This document shows positions 25,627-34,765 of a stretch of DNA of 64,000 bases, piece by piece. Where the stretch lies: assembly GCA_963729445.1 (NCBI GenBank), contig CAVSNU010000002.1, positions 186,001-250,000 of the forward strand. The letters run 5' to 3'. The translations under genes and the position numbers were made by a program. This DNA comes from JACCZH01 sp963729445 (GTDB taxonomy: Bacteria; Chloroflexota; Chloroflexia; Thermomicrobiales; CFX8). Under the pieces are notes generated by a model. The model did not search any database, was not told the origin of the DNA, and saw only the letters and a program-made list of their open reading frames with translations. Position 1 is the first letter of the stretch. Each line of letters opens with the position of its first letter.

Positions 25627-26007
25627 CTAATACGTGCTCATCGTCGAGTTGAAAACCTCACGAACGCGGTTCCCCGAGCGGCGCATCATGATGCGCAGTT
25701 GGCCGAGATTGAGTGACTTGCCGTCAGTAACGAGCACCAGCAAGTTATCCGCATCGAGAGGAGTCAACAGGACCGTGTGTGCAGGGAACTCCAGGGTCGT
25801 GACGTCGGCCGCCTGCTCGCCGAGCTCCTGCCCCAGTTCACCCATCATCATCAAGCCATTTGCCGCTACTGCGGCTACGGCCTCGGCATCGCAATCCTGG
25901 TTCGCGGCAGACTCGACCATCAACCCATCGGCGCCGACGACCGCGATCATCTTCAAATTGTGAGAAGTCTGCAGCTCCGACAAAAGTCCCGCTAGATCCG
26001 ACCCCAT
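25627..26007 (-). CDS. Roadblock/LC7 domain protein
   Basis: A 126-residue protein made of a single Roadblock/LC7 domain (LAGLLSELQTSHNLKMIAVV, GADGLMVES, ANGLMMMGELGQELGEQAAD, LVLVTDGKSLNLGQLRIMMRR). I chose ATG 26007, preceded by GAGAGGA; the longer upstream frame has no domain content. It is a second Roadblock protein near mglA but separated from it by purM. Confidence 0.88.
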   Translation of the reverse strand: MGSDLAGLLSELQTSHNLKMIAVVGADGLMVESAANQDCDAEAVAAVAANGLMMMGELGQELGEQAADVTTLEFPAHTVLLTPLDADNLLVLVTDGKSLNLGQLRIMMRRSGNRVREVFNSTMSTY

Positions 26008-26260
26008 GCGCCTGTCCTCTCGATATTCCGACGTTTGTTGCAATCCTCGACCAGAGTATAGCGTTCGTATGCTGGTTCCTCTAGTCTCTGCAGCATGGAG
26101 AGGCACTTTCCGAAACCATAGTACTAGCCATTCGAGTGATCGCACGAGATGAACCAACCGGGAGGTGTCCCGACGAGCTGGACAGCAACGCGAGCGGACC
26201 ATGCCCGCCGCACAGATTAACCATGTTCTGGTCGAAATCATCATGGAGGGGGCTGGAGCT
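26008..26260. other. Short gap between Roadblock gene and hflX
   Basis: No gene is seen. A minus-strand TATACT (near 26050) lies about 40 nt upstream of the Roadblock ATG and is a plausible -10 element without a clear -35. Confidence 0.4.
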
Positions 26261-27625
26261 CTAATCGACCGCCCGTCGATGAGCGCCAAAGTCCTCAGCC
26301 TCAGGGGGAGCGACCCGGTGCGGCACCGAAATCGACTGAATGAACGGTTCAAACTGACTCGAGACGCGCGCCGGGACCATGCCAACCACACGGGTTCCCT
26401 GTTCGTTGAACTCTTCGAGCTCAACCTGACCAGCCCGATGGAACAGGTTCACCAGCTCACTGCGGTCATAGGGGATACTCACGTCGAGCCGGACGTGGTT
26501 CCGGCTGCGCGCCACCGTCTCCTCGATACGGGCAAGCAGTGCCTCCAGGCCGGTGCCTTCCCTCGCCGAAATCGGGACGTAGTCGTCCGGCAGATTGAGG
26601 TCGTCCCGGATATCTCCAGGTGTCAGATCCGCATCGAGGTTGTCGATCTTGTTCAACGCGGTGATGGTCGGCTTCTCTGAAACCCCAAGCTCTTCAAGGA
26701 TGGCACGGACGGTCTCGGCCTGTTCCGGCGCATTCGGATGAGTAATGTCGAGCACGTGCAGCAGCACCGTCGCTTCTTCGATCTCCTCAAGCGTGGCCCG
26801 GAAAGCGGCGATGAGTGTCGTGGGCAGATTGTTGATGAAACCCACGGTGTCCGTCACCAGGATTGGATCGCCGCCCGGTAGCCGGATGCGACGCGTCGTT
26901 GGGTCCAGCGTCGCGAAGAGCTTGTCCTCTTCGAGCACCGCGGCATCACTCAGCTGGTTCAACAGCGTCGACTTACCGGCGTTGGTGTAGCCAACGATCG
27001 CCACTACGGGCACATTGTTCCGCCTGCGCCGCTCCCGGTACAGCTCTCGATGCCGGTGTACCTGACTGAGCTGCTCTTTGAGCTGGGAGATACGCGTCCG
27101 GGCCAAGCGCCGGTCGACCTCGAGCTGGGTCTCTCCGGGACCACGCAGGCCAACACCACCCATCGCCTGGCGCGAGAGGTGCGTCCACATCCGCGTCAGG
27201 CGTGGCAGCCGGTACTCGAGCTGAGCGAGCTCGACCTGTAGTCGGCCCTCATGGGTAAACGCCCTACTGGCGAAGATGTCCAGGATGAGTGTGGGCCGGT
27301 CGATGACTTTGGATTCCAGCAGCTTTTCGACGTTGCGAAGCTGGGCCGGTGAAAGCTCATCATCAAACACGACAACATCAGCTTCCAGGCTCTCCCGAAG
27401 CTCTGCGATCTCTTCCAGCTTGCCGGAGCCGACATACGTCCGTGAGTTTGGGTGTTTGAGGTTCTGGCTTGTCGAGCCAACGACGTTCAGATCGGCCGTC
27501 TCACACAGCTGGGCAAGCTCCTCAAGGGAGTCCTCCGCGGTCCAGTCGTGGTTGTTGTAATTGACGCTAACAAGAAGTGCACGCTCACGCGGGGAGCTTG
27601 TGGGATACGGGGATTGTTCGCCGAT
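26261..27625 (-). CDS. hflX: GTPase HflX, probable AUC start
   Basis: A 454-residue HflX, a GTPase that splits stalled ribosomes. The N-terminal domain is intact in frame: ERALLVSVNYNNHDWTAEDS, LEELAQLCETADLNVVGSTS, TYVGSGKLEEIAELR and FDDELSPAQLRN. G motifs are GYTNAGKST, DTVGFI and NKID. No ATG, GTG or TTG exists upstream of this domain before a TAG; the only plausible start is ATC at 27625, 6 nt after a perfect AGGAGG. The first internal ATG (27370) would remove the conserved N-terminal domain. A base error changing ATG to ATC is the alternative. Confidence 0.88.
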   Translation of the reverse strand: MGEQSPYPTSSPRERALLVSVNYNNHDWTAEDSLEELAQLCETADLNVVGSTSQNLKHPNSRTYVGSGKLEEIAELRESLEADVVVFDDELSPAQLRNVEKLLESKVIDRPTLILDIFASRAFTHEGRLQVELAQLEYRLPRLTRMWTHLSRQAMGGVGLRGPGETQLEVDRRLARTRISQLKEQLSQVHRHRELYRERRRRNNVPVVAIVGYTNAGKSTLLNQLSDAAVLEEDKLFATLDPTTRRIRLPGGDPILVTDTVGFINNLPTTLIAAFRATLEEIEEATVLLHVLDITHPNAPEQAETVRAILEELGVSEKPTITALNKIDNLDADLTPGDIRDDLNLPDDYVPISAREGTGLEALLARIEETVARSRNHVRLDVSIPYDRSELVNLFHRAGQVELEEFNEQGTRVVGMVPARVSSQFEPFIQSISVPHRVAPPEAEDFGAHRRAVD

Positions 27626-27679
27626 GGGTCGCCTCCTATGTGGGTCACGTTGATGCTAACAATATGTGTCGTAAGTTTA

Positions 27680-29194
27680 TCATCGTAGCTCTGTTTGCGC
27701 GCCTTCAGCAACCTGCGCGTCGACCAGCTCATCCAACACTCGCTCAGCCTGGGCAATCGCCTCACGCCGCTCAGAAACCCATGTCCGGTCGCGCCTTGCG
27801 AGGAGCTTCTCTCGATCGATTATGTCCCGTACAGCAGCTGGCGCTGGGCCGCCGACAGCCTCACGCCGCTCTACGAAGCGCTTGACCGCAAGGCACTTAC
27901 CGAGCGTCTCCGGCTCAATTCCAACCTCGCGCCCCACCACTTCCAGCGCGAGCTTGTCGACCAGCTTGGTGTCCATGGTCATGCCACTCAAGTTGAGCAC
28001 CATCGCTTCAGCTGCTATCCGCTCAGCAAGTGCATACGCCTGATCGCGAGGGAGCTCGCAGTCAATAGCCAGCAGGTCTGCGAGCTCAGAGCTCGTGGCG
28101 AACCCGCGATGCGCCCTGTTCGCAGTGAGGGCCCGATTCACAACCAGGTTCTGCAACACGTCGCTGAGGAGTCTGTAGGTCCCGATCGCTTCGGCAAGCT
28201 CGCGCTCGACGCGCAAGAACGTGGCGTAGCGTGTTGCCGTGCTGCCCAGCATCGGGTGCCCGAGCAGACTCGTCACCAGCCCGTTCGCCGATGCCGCGTG
28301 GTCTGCCAAACGGATGCGCAGATGGTCGAGGACCAGAGGGTCGCGACGCTGCGGCTGAGCGCTACCGTGATGAACGTATTCGTCTGACGGGGCAATCGTT
28401 CCGACATCGTCCCGTGCCCAGTCCGTGAGATCAGCGACCATGCGCGATGACTCAACTGCACTGGCTGAGACGATGGAGACAAGCTCCTGCTCGACGTCTG
28501 AGGATGCGATGGCGTCGAACGTGTGCTCGATCACGCCGTCGAAACCCAGCAGACCAGCCACACGTTCCCGGCGCATCGGCACCGCGGTCGACATGCCCGA
28601 TACCGCGCCGATGGGTGAGCGGTTCAGGCGCCCGTACGCCTCTTCTAACCGCTTGATCCCTCTCGCTAATGGTCCGAGTTGACCGGTGAGATAGTGCGCC
28701 AGAGTGGTGGGCTGCACCATCTGGCCGTTCGAGGTGGCCGTGATCACCGTCGTGAGGTGAGCCAGAGCCAGCTCTGTGATGACCTCTCGCGTCTCCAGGA
28801 AGGCTTCGCTCAGGTCCAGCAGACGCTCGCGTAGCACCAGGCGCATTGAAGCAACGGCGACTTCTTCCGGGGCACTGGCGAGGAGGACCCCAGCTGCCCC
28901 AGCCGTTGACAGAGCGTGTTCGATGTTGGCGAGCGGCTGGTGCCGTACTGACTGATCATCCGGCAGCGATCGCAGCACCCTAAAGGCCGTGACGCCGACC
29001 GATCTCTCCACCGTCCGGATCTCGATCAGGTCAAGCGTCCGGGCGACATGAACCAGAGTCGCGGCGTCCATCAGAAGCCGGTCCGCCTCACGCTCGACCG
29101 GCTTCAACGTGATTTCGTCGTAAAAAGGGTCCGGGAAGCGGCGTCGCTCGCGTATCGGGCGACGTTGAATGTTATCCAGAGGGTTCTGAGTCAC
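27680..29194 (-). CDS. Argininosuccinate lyase-like protein with altered active site
   Basis: A 504-residue, mostly helical protein of the fumarase/aspartase/ArgH superfamily. Family-like stretches are QPTTLAHYLTGQLGPLARGI, RLNRSPIGAVSGMS, RERVAGLLGFDG and the region before the signature loop. The catalytic THxQ motif reads TSNGQMVQ, and the GSSxMPxKxN loop reads HGSAQPQRRDP. It is therefore unlikely to be a standard argininosuccinate lyase. It lies between hflX and plsC in the minus-strand run. The start MTQNPLDNIQ is the first ATG in frame. Confidence 0.65.
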   Translation of the reverse strand: MTQNPLDNIQRRPIRERRRFPDPFYDEITLKPVEREADRLLMDAATLVHVARTLDLIEIRTVERSVGVTAFRVLRSLPDDQSVRHQPLANIEHALSTAGAAGVLLASAPEEVAVASMRLVLRERLLDLSEAFLETREVITELALAHLTTVITATSNGQMVQPTTLAHYLTGQLGPLARGIKRLEEAYGRLNRSPIGAVSGMSTAVPMRRERVAGLLGFDGVIEHTFDAIASSDVEQELVSIVSASAVESSRMVADLTDWARDDVGTIAPSDEYVHHGSAQPQRRDPLVLDHLRIRLADHAASANGLVTSLLGHPMLGSTATRYATFLRVERELAEAIGTYRLLSDVLQNLVVNRALTANRAHRGFATSSELADLLAIDCELPRDQAYALAERIAAEAMVLNLSGMTMDTKLVDKLALEVVGREVGIEPETLGKCLAVKRFVERREAVGGPAPAAVRDIIDREKLLARRDRTWVSERREAIAQAERVLDELVDAQVAEGAQTELR

Positions 29195-29256
29195 GTTTCT
29201 CCACCATCGATCGCTGGCCGAATCGCACCATCAGCGCTAATCCTACACAGCGATAC

Positions 29257-30042
29257 CTAGCGTTTGAACCGGCTCAAAAGACCCCTCGGTTGCGGTCCAG
29301 AGAATGTGATGACGTCACGCCGCACCGCTGGGTGACATTCACAAGCCCGATCCGCGAAGACGCCCTGGCGGCTCGTAGGCAAAATCTTCGCGATCTCGAT
29401 CATCATTGCGTCCGAGAGCTCCTCCAACGGCCAGCGCGTTCCGTCCGGCTTGTGAGTCTCCAGGTGAAAGGGCTCTCCAAAGATAATCGTGGTTCTAGGC
29501 CACCAGCGGTCGCGGCTCTTCTGTTTGTCGCCATTCCCCGGGAGATCTTCAGTGCCCAGAACTGCCGTTGGAATGAGCGGCGCACCGGCATGGGTGGCGA
29601 TCAAGCTGACTCCTGGGAACGCCTTCGTCAGGCCACCAGTCACCGTCCGCGTTCCTTCGGGAAAGACGGCCACAAGTCGCCCGTCTTTCAGAATTTCATC
29701 CGCGCGTCGCAGCGCGGCTCGGTCAGCCGTTCCACGCCGCACCGGAAACGCACCAGTCTTGATAGCGATCCAGCTGGCGACAGGCACCTTCCAGATCTCT
29801 TCCTTTGCCATGAAATGCGTCGGCCGAGAACAGGCTGCCATCATCAACACCGGGTCGGCGTTGTGGACGTGGTTGCTAATGATGAGTGCGCCACCCTTGC
29901 GCGGGATGTTCTTGAGCCCATACACACGCATCCGGAACAGGATCCGGAATAGCACGAGAAAGAATACACGGGCCACGAGATATATGACGTACTTAACGCG
30001 CCATTTGCTGCCGTAGTTCAGGTCGAAAAATGGGTCGATCAT
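29257..30042 (-). CDS. plsC: 1-acyl-sn-glycerol-3-phosphate acyltransferase
   Basis: A 261-residue PlsC-family acyltransferase of membrane phospholipid synthesis. An N-terminal hydrophobic segment (VIYLVARVFFLVLFRILFRM) is followed by the HX4D motif in ISNHVHNADP, then GAFPVRRG and VAVFPEGTRT. It starts inside the end of cmk (4-bp overlap), so the two are translationally coupled, as in several bacterial cmk-plsC pairs. Confidence 0.95.
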   Translation of the reverse strand: MIDPFFDLNYGSKWRVKYVIYLVARVFFLVLFRILFRMRVYGLKNIPRKGGALIISNHVHNADPVLMMAACSRPTHFMAKEEIWKVPVASWIAIKTGAFPVRRGTADRAALRRADEILKDGRLVAVFPEGTRTVTGGLTKAFPGVSLIATHAGAPLIPTAVLGTEDLPGNGDKQKSRDRWWPRTTIIFGEPFHLETHKPDGTRWPLEELSDAMMIEIAKILPTSRQGVFADRACECHPAVRRDVITFSGPQPRGLLSRFKR

Positions 30043-30776
30043 CGATCGTGCGCTCCAGCATCCTGCGTCTTCACAAATTCAGCGACAATTCGCCTGGCAA
30101 CCTCAATCGCGGGCATTGCATCAGAGTCGATCACAAGCGCGTCCTGAGCCGGCGTCAATGGGGCCTGCGCTCGCTCGGAATCGAGCTTGTCGCGCCGCAC
30201 CAGGGATTCAACCACAGCCTCAAATGGCTGTTCTTTTCCGGCCGCAACCAGCTCCTGGTAACGACGTCTGGCGCGCTCATGAGGTGAGGCAACGAGAAAA
30301 ATCTTCGGATTCGCGTCGGGCAATACGACGGTTCCGATGTCTCTGCCGACGACTACAACCCGTCCCGACCGGCCAATCCTGCGCTGCGGCTCCAGCAGCG
30401 CCTCCCGGACCTTCGGTAGCGCAGCGATCAGTGAGAGTGCGCTGTCCACTTCAGGCGAGCGTAGCTGCCAGGTAACGTCCTGCCCCTGGAGATAAATATC
30501 AACCTTGCGTCCATCCGTTACCGACGGGGGTCGCACGTCGACATCGATCGTCGTCGCGATCTCAGCGAGTGCTGCCTCGTCGGACGGATCGACCCCAGCC
30601 TCGATCGCGGCGAGTGTGACCGCGCGGTACAGAATGCCGGTGTCAAAGACCACAGCATGCAGTGCACGTGCAACGAGATCCGCCACAGTACTCTTCCCAG
30701 CGGCAGCGGGACCATCAATCGCGAGCGTGAATCGCGGCGGCACGTGCGTCAGAGGTGGGAGCTCGGTCTCAATCAT
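30039..30776 (-). CDS. cmk: Cytidylate kinase
   Basis: A 245-residue CMP/dCMP kinase. The P-loop is AIDGPAAAGKSTVADLVAR (residues ~19-37), followed by DTGILYRAVT, VVVGRDIGTVVLPDA and KIFLVASPHERARRR. Length is slightly above the family norm because of a 15-residue N-terminal stretch. It starts 9 bp after rluB. Confidence 0.96.
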   Translation of the reverse strand: MIETELPPLTHVPPRFTLAIDGPAAAGKSTVADLVARALHAVVFDTGILYRAVTLAAIEAGVDPSDEAALAEIATTIDVDVRPPSVTDGRKVDIYLQGQDVTWQLRSPEVDSALSLIAALPKVREALLEPQRRIGRSGRVVVVGRDIGTVVLPDANPKIFLVASPHERARRRYQELVAAGKEQPFEAVVESLVRRDKLDSERAQAPLTPAQDALVIDSDAMPAIEVARRIVAEFVKTQDAGAHDR

Positions 30777-30785
30777 TGGGCAGAC

Positions 30786-31742
30786 TCACGATGATCGTCC
30801 ATCCGGCTTACGACGTCCCGGAGCAGGTGATGACGGACCGCGCCCGGGACGTCCGCCCGAAGATGGTCCAGACGGCCCGCCCCCATCACGCCGGTGCTGA
30901 GTCCCACCCCGAGACGGCCTGGGAGCACCACCTGCGGGACCCCGTCCCCGGCCAGTGGCCGCACGACGCGGCGGTGGCGCTGGCTTCGGCTCAAACTGTG
31001 ACGGAACGTGCTCATACGCATCCTCGTCACCAAGGTGGACAGCCTCGCGGAGCTGGGTCAACTCACCGTCGGTGAGATCGCGCCAGGTTCCGCGCGGGAT
31101 AGTGCCAAGATTGAGCGGCCCAATCCGAACCCGCGACAGCTTCAACACTGGATAGCCAACTAGCTCGAACATCCGCCGCACAATTCGGTTGCGACCCTCG
31201 TGGAGGGCGATGCGGACGACCGTGCCATCCTCGGTGATCTTGATCGGCTTCACCATCGTTGGCTTGGCCTGCTCGCCGTCAATGGTCACGCCGCGCATGA
31301 GCCTGTCAAACACGGTGCGGGGAGGATGGCCGTCGAGTAGCGCCTCGTACTCCTTCTCGATGTTGAAGCTGGGGTGCATAACCCGGTGCGCAACCTCACC
31401 ATCGTTGGTGAATAGCAACAGCCCCTCCGTCGGCCGATCCAGCCGGCCAACCGGTACCACCCGCTCGCCAACATTGACGAGATCCATCACCGTGCGGCGG
31501 TCACGCTCATCGGAAGTCGTGGTGATATACCCGCTCGGCTTGTTCAACACGATATAGCGCAGTCGCGGGGTGGGGATAATCTTCCCGTCGAGCTCGATTT
31601 TCTGGGTACCCGGGTCTACTTTCGTACCCATCTCAGTCACCACCCGGCCGTCAACTCGCACCCGGCCTTCGCGTATGAGTTCCTCTGCGCGCCGGCGAGA
31701 CGTTAGACCACTCGCTGAGAGCACGCGCTGTAATCGTTCCAT
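30786..31742 (-). CDS. rluB: Ribosomal large-subunit pseudouridine synthase (RluB-like)
   Basis: A 318-residue RsuA/RluB-family pseudouridine synthase. It has an S4 RNA-binding domain (ERLQRVLSASGLTSRRRAEE), the catalytic motif VGRLDRPTEGLLLFTND with the Asp nucleophile, and EGRNRIVRRMFELVGYPV. The last ~70 residues are a low-complexity Arg/Gly/Pro tail (RGRGPAGGAPRPSRGG type), common in such enzymes and probably RNA-binding. Confidence 0.94.
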   Translation of the reverse strand: MERLQRVLSASGLTSRRRAEELIREGRVRVDGRVVTEMGTKVDPGTQKIELDGKIIPTPRLRYIVLNKPSGYITTTSDERDRRTVMDLVNVGERVVPVGRLDRPTEGLLLFTNDGEVAHRVMHPSFNIEKEYEALLDGHPPRTVFDRLMRGVTIDGEQAKPTMVKPIKITEDGTVVRIALHEGRNRIVRRMFELVGYPVLKLSRVRIGPLNLGTIPRGTWRDLTDGELTQLREAVHLGDEDAYEHVPSQFEPKPAPPPRRAATGRGRGPAGGAPRPSRGGTQHRRDGGGPSGPSSGGRPGRGPSSPAPGRRKPDGRSS

Positions 31743-31790
31743 GGAATGGTCTCCCTGGTTAAGAAAAGAACGGTTGACTGGCGGTGAACC

Positions 31791-32930
31791 TCAGCCGGCA
31801 GGCTCAGTCGAATAGACCGGCAAGCGTAACACTTCGCGCTCGGCCGCTCGGAATATCACGATCCCGGATTTCCCCTGCGGTGAGCGGTCCTCACGCAACT
31901 GCAGCTCATAGGTCAGCGACTCAGCCTGAGCGGGCGTCATGAGAATTGTCCGGCCGATCGGAAAAGACAGCCCAAGCGCCGCGAGCTCGTCAGTGGCACC
32001 CAGCGACGGCGAGCCCGCGCCTAACGACACAAAAGTATATCGCTGCCCAACCGCATCGAATAGCGCCTGGGTGTCGGCGTAGCGGTCCACACTGCCCATG
32101 ATCACCGTCACGATCTGGTGATCGCCACGCCACGTGACATTGACCAGGCATTGGCCTGCGCTCTCCGTCGTGCCAGTCTTGACACCAAAGGACTCGCCGC
32201 TGAGAACCAACTCGTTGGTTGACGACAGATAGAGCTCGCGCGCATTCGGACCACCAACGGTCACGAGAGTCTCGGGCGTCGCCACGATCGCGGCGAGCTC
32301 CCAGTCAGCAAGCACCTGTACTGTTGCGCGCACCAGGTCCCTGGCCGTCATGTACGAGTCATCGGCGTCGACTCCAACAGGATTGGAAAAGTTCGACCCG
32401 GTCAGCCCGTGCTGGTCCGCGTAGGCGTTCATCTCATCAACGAAACGGAGCACCGGGTCACCGGTCGATGGATCGAGCCGTAAACCGGCGGCCCGGGCCA
32501 GGGCAAGCGCCGCATCGCCGCCCGAGGAGAGCAGCGTCCCATAGAGGAGTGCCCGTACCGTAACGACATCCCCCACTTCGAGACCCATCTTCGAGTAGTC
32601 GTCGCCCAGGATTAGGTCAGGCTCCTGGATCACGACCTCTTCGTCGAGCGAGAGCACTTCCCTCGCTACCAGAGCGGTAACAATCTTCACTGTGCTCGCC
32701 GGAGCGACGCTGGTGTCGCCCGCAAGATTGAACAGCTCCAGGCCACTCGTGAGATCAACCGCCAGGGCAACTCGCGCAGTGAGCTCCGGCGCTGTTTGGG
32801 CGACACCGCCTGGCTCCTGTGCAGGCAGCGCGGGAGTGGCACTTACGAGCGCCGGTACCAAGCCCGCAACAATCACAAGCCCAAGGATGAGGGTGATAAC
32901 GAAGTTGGGGACCTTCACCGGAGAACTCAA
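31791..32930 (-). CDS. dacA: D-alanyl-D-alanine carboxypeptidase (PBP5 family)
   Basis: A 379-residue secreted penicillin-binding protein that trims peptidoglycan stem peptides. A signal peptide (VPNFVITLILGLVIVAGLVP) is followed by the nucleophile motif ASTVK, the second motif reading SSGGD instead of SGND, and GVKTGTTESAG. The C-terminal domain is present. TTG 32930 is shown as the start; GTG 32918 (MKVPNFVITL) is equally good. It is first in the minus-strand run. Confidence 0.9.
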   Translation of the reverse strand: MSSPVKVPNFVITLILGLVIVAGLVPALVSATPALPAQEPGGVAQTAPELTARVALAVDLTSGLELFNLAGDTSVAPASTVKIVTALVAREVLSLDEEVVIQEPDLILGDDYSKMGLEVGDVVTVRALLYGTLLSSGGDAALALARAAGLRLDPSTGDPVLRFVDEMNAYADQHGLTGSNFSNPVGVDADDSYMTARDLVRATVQVLADWELAAIVATPETLVTVGGPNARELYLSSTNELVLSGESFGVKTGTTESAGQCLVNVTWRGDHQIVTVIMGSVDRYADTQALFDAVGQRYTFVSLGAGSPSLGATDELAALGLSFPIGRTILMTPAQAESLTYELQLREDRSPQGKSGIVIFRAAEREVLRLPVYSTEPAG

Positions 32931-33063
32931 GGGCCTACCGCTAACCTGCTGCTCAACGCGTCCGCTCCCACAAGTATAGAGGCGCGTTGCCGCCCGGCGC
33001 GAACCGGTGTTACCCTATGCCAATCGCGTTACGCTCCGGATCTCAGCTATCGAGAGGCTCCGA

Positions 33064-34167
33064 ATGTCCGTCCCGTCTAATGCCGACCGGCTAGTGCGTC
33101 AGAAAATCAGAGAGCTCACCCCGTACCATCCGGTCGAGGCGCCCGAGCACCTTGCCGAGCGGCTTGGCATGCCGCTTGACAACATCGTCAAGCTCGACCA
33201 GAACGAGAATCCATACGGCTGCTCGCTGCTTGTCCAGGAGGCGCTCGCCAGCTTTGAGCGTTATCACCACTATCCGGACGCCGACGCGAAGCGTGTGCGC
33301 CATCGTTTGGGTCTCTACTGCGATACCAACCCGGAGCGCATCATCGTCGGGGCGGGGTCGGACGAGCTCATCGATGTCTTGCTGCTGACGCTGCTCGACC
33401 CCGGCGAGGAAGTGATCGTGCCCACGCCGACGTTTGGTTGGTATCGGGCCCGAACCGAGCTCTTTGGAGGGGTCGTCCGCGAGGTGCAGCGGGGTCCCAG
33501 GTTCGAGCTGCCGGTTGACGCGATCATTGATAGCGTCAACGAGCGCACGAAGCTCGTCTTCGTCACCTCGCCGAACAACCCGACCGGCAACATGGCCAAC
33601 ACCCAGGAGATCGTGCGGCTGTTAGAGACGGGCGTGCTCGTGGTGGTAGACGAGGCCTACTTCGAGTTCTCCGGCAAGACGGTCCTACCGCTCACCCGCG
33701 AGTTCGACAATCTCGTTGTGCTGCGGACGTTCTCAAAGTGGGCCGGCATCGCCGGCCTGCGCTTCGGCTATGGCGTCTTCCCCAGATTTCTGGTCGACCA
33801 TATGTTGAAAGTGAAGTCACCCTTCACCATCACTTCCGCCGCGTTGCAAGCGGTCGAAGCATCGCTCGACGACCTAGAATACCTGCACGTCACGATCAAC
33901 CGAATTCGCACTGAACGCCGCCGCTTGCAGCGCAAGATCAAAGGACTGGACTACATGGAGCCCTACCCGAGCGTTGCCAACTTCGTTCTTTGCAGGGTCA
34001 CAAGAGGCGATGCCCACGATGTGCATCAGCGTCTGTCCGACCGGGGGATCATGGTACGCAAGTACAGCGAGCCTCGCCTTCGCGACTGTCTGAGGATTAG
34101 CGTTGGCAAGCCTGAAGACACCGACCGGCTCATCGTCGCACTCCAGAATATCGGCGCCCGTGTTTAG
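33064..34167 (+). CDS. hisC: Histidinol-phosphate aminotransferase
   Basis: A 367-residue PLP fold type I aminotransferase of histidine synthesis. Key motifs are LDQNENPYG, GAGSDELIDVL, TSPNNPTGN, VDEAYFEF and TFSKWAGIAGLRFGYG with the PLP Lys. ATG 33064 follows GAGAGG by a few bases. hisB overlaps its 3' end. Confidence 0.94.
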   Translation: MSVPSNADRLVRQKIRELTPYHPVEAPEHLAERLGMPLDNIVKLDQNENPYGCSLLVQEALASFERYHHYPDADAKRVRHRLGLYCDTNPERIIVGAGSDELIDVLLLTLLDPGEEVIVPTPTFGWYRARTELFGGVVREVQRGPRFELPVDAIIDSVNERTKLVFVTSPNNPTGNMANTQEIVRLLETGVLVVVDEAYFEFSGKTVLPLTREFDNLVVLRTFSKWAGIAGLRFGYGVFPRFLVDHMLKVKSPFTITSAALQAVEASLDDLEYLHVTINRIRTERRRLQRKIKGLDYMEPYPSVANFVLCRVTRGDAHDVHQRLSDRGIMVRKYSEPRLRDCLRISVGKPEDTDRLIVALQNIGARV

Positions 34168-34765
34168 CCGCGCCGCGTCGGTACGACGGTCCACGACCGA
34201 GACCAGCGTCAGCCTCGACCTGGCTATCGACGGCACTGGTTTCTCGTCTATTGATACCGGTATTGGCGCGTTTGACCACTTTCTGACACTCTTCGCCCGC
34301 CATGGTCAGTTCAACCTTGAGGTCGGCGTACAGGGTGATCTCGGCGTCGATGGGCACCATACGGTAGAGGACGTTGCCATCTGCCTGGGACAAGCGATCC
34401 GCGAAGCTCTCGGCGACCATCGTGGCATCCGCCGCACCGCCGATGTCGCCGTACCAATGGACGAGGCGCTGGCGCACGTTGCAGTAGATTGTGGTGGACG
34501 CTCGTACTACGTCCAGAACGGCACGTTCTCGGCACAGGCCGTCGGCGCACTCGAGACGGATCTCGTGCGCCACTTCTTCGACTCCCTGGCCCGCGAAGCC
34601 CGCCTCAACATCCACGTCATCATGCTCTACGGGCAGAACGCGCACCACGAGGTCGAAGCCGTCTTCAAAGCCTTCGCCCGCGCCCTTGACGCCGCCACCC
34701 AGCTCGACCCCCGGCTCGAAGGCAAGCTACCCTCCACAAAAGAGCGCATCGAAGGCGCGCCGTAA
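34160..34765 (+). CDS. hisB: Imidazoleglycerol-phosphate dehydratase
   Basis: A 201-residue IGPD, the histidine-pathway dehydratase. It has RRSTTETSVSLDLAIDGTG, GAFDHFLTLFARHGQFNL, DGHHTVEDVAICLGQA, ALAHVAVDCGGRSY and GQNAHHEVEAVFKAFARAL, which hold the metal-binding His/Glu residues. I chose GTG 34160, which overlaps the hisC stop by 8 bp; the longer frame reads out of hisC. Confidence 0.94.
   Translation: MFSRAASVRRSTTETSVSLDLAIDGTGFSSIDTGIGAFDHFLTLFARHGQFNLEVGVQGDLGVDGHHTVEDVAICLGQAIREALGDHRGIRRTADVAVPMDEALAHVAVDCGGRSYYVQNGTFSAQAVGALETDLVRHFFDSLAREARLNIHVIMLYGQNAHHEVEAVFKAFARALDAATQLDPRLEGKLPSTKERIEGAP

Noticed and set aside
26008..26424. Extended Roadblock frame with a 140-residue N terminus
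   Set aside because: The added part has no domain, overlaps hflX and has no start signal; ATG 26007 has one.
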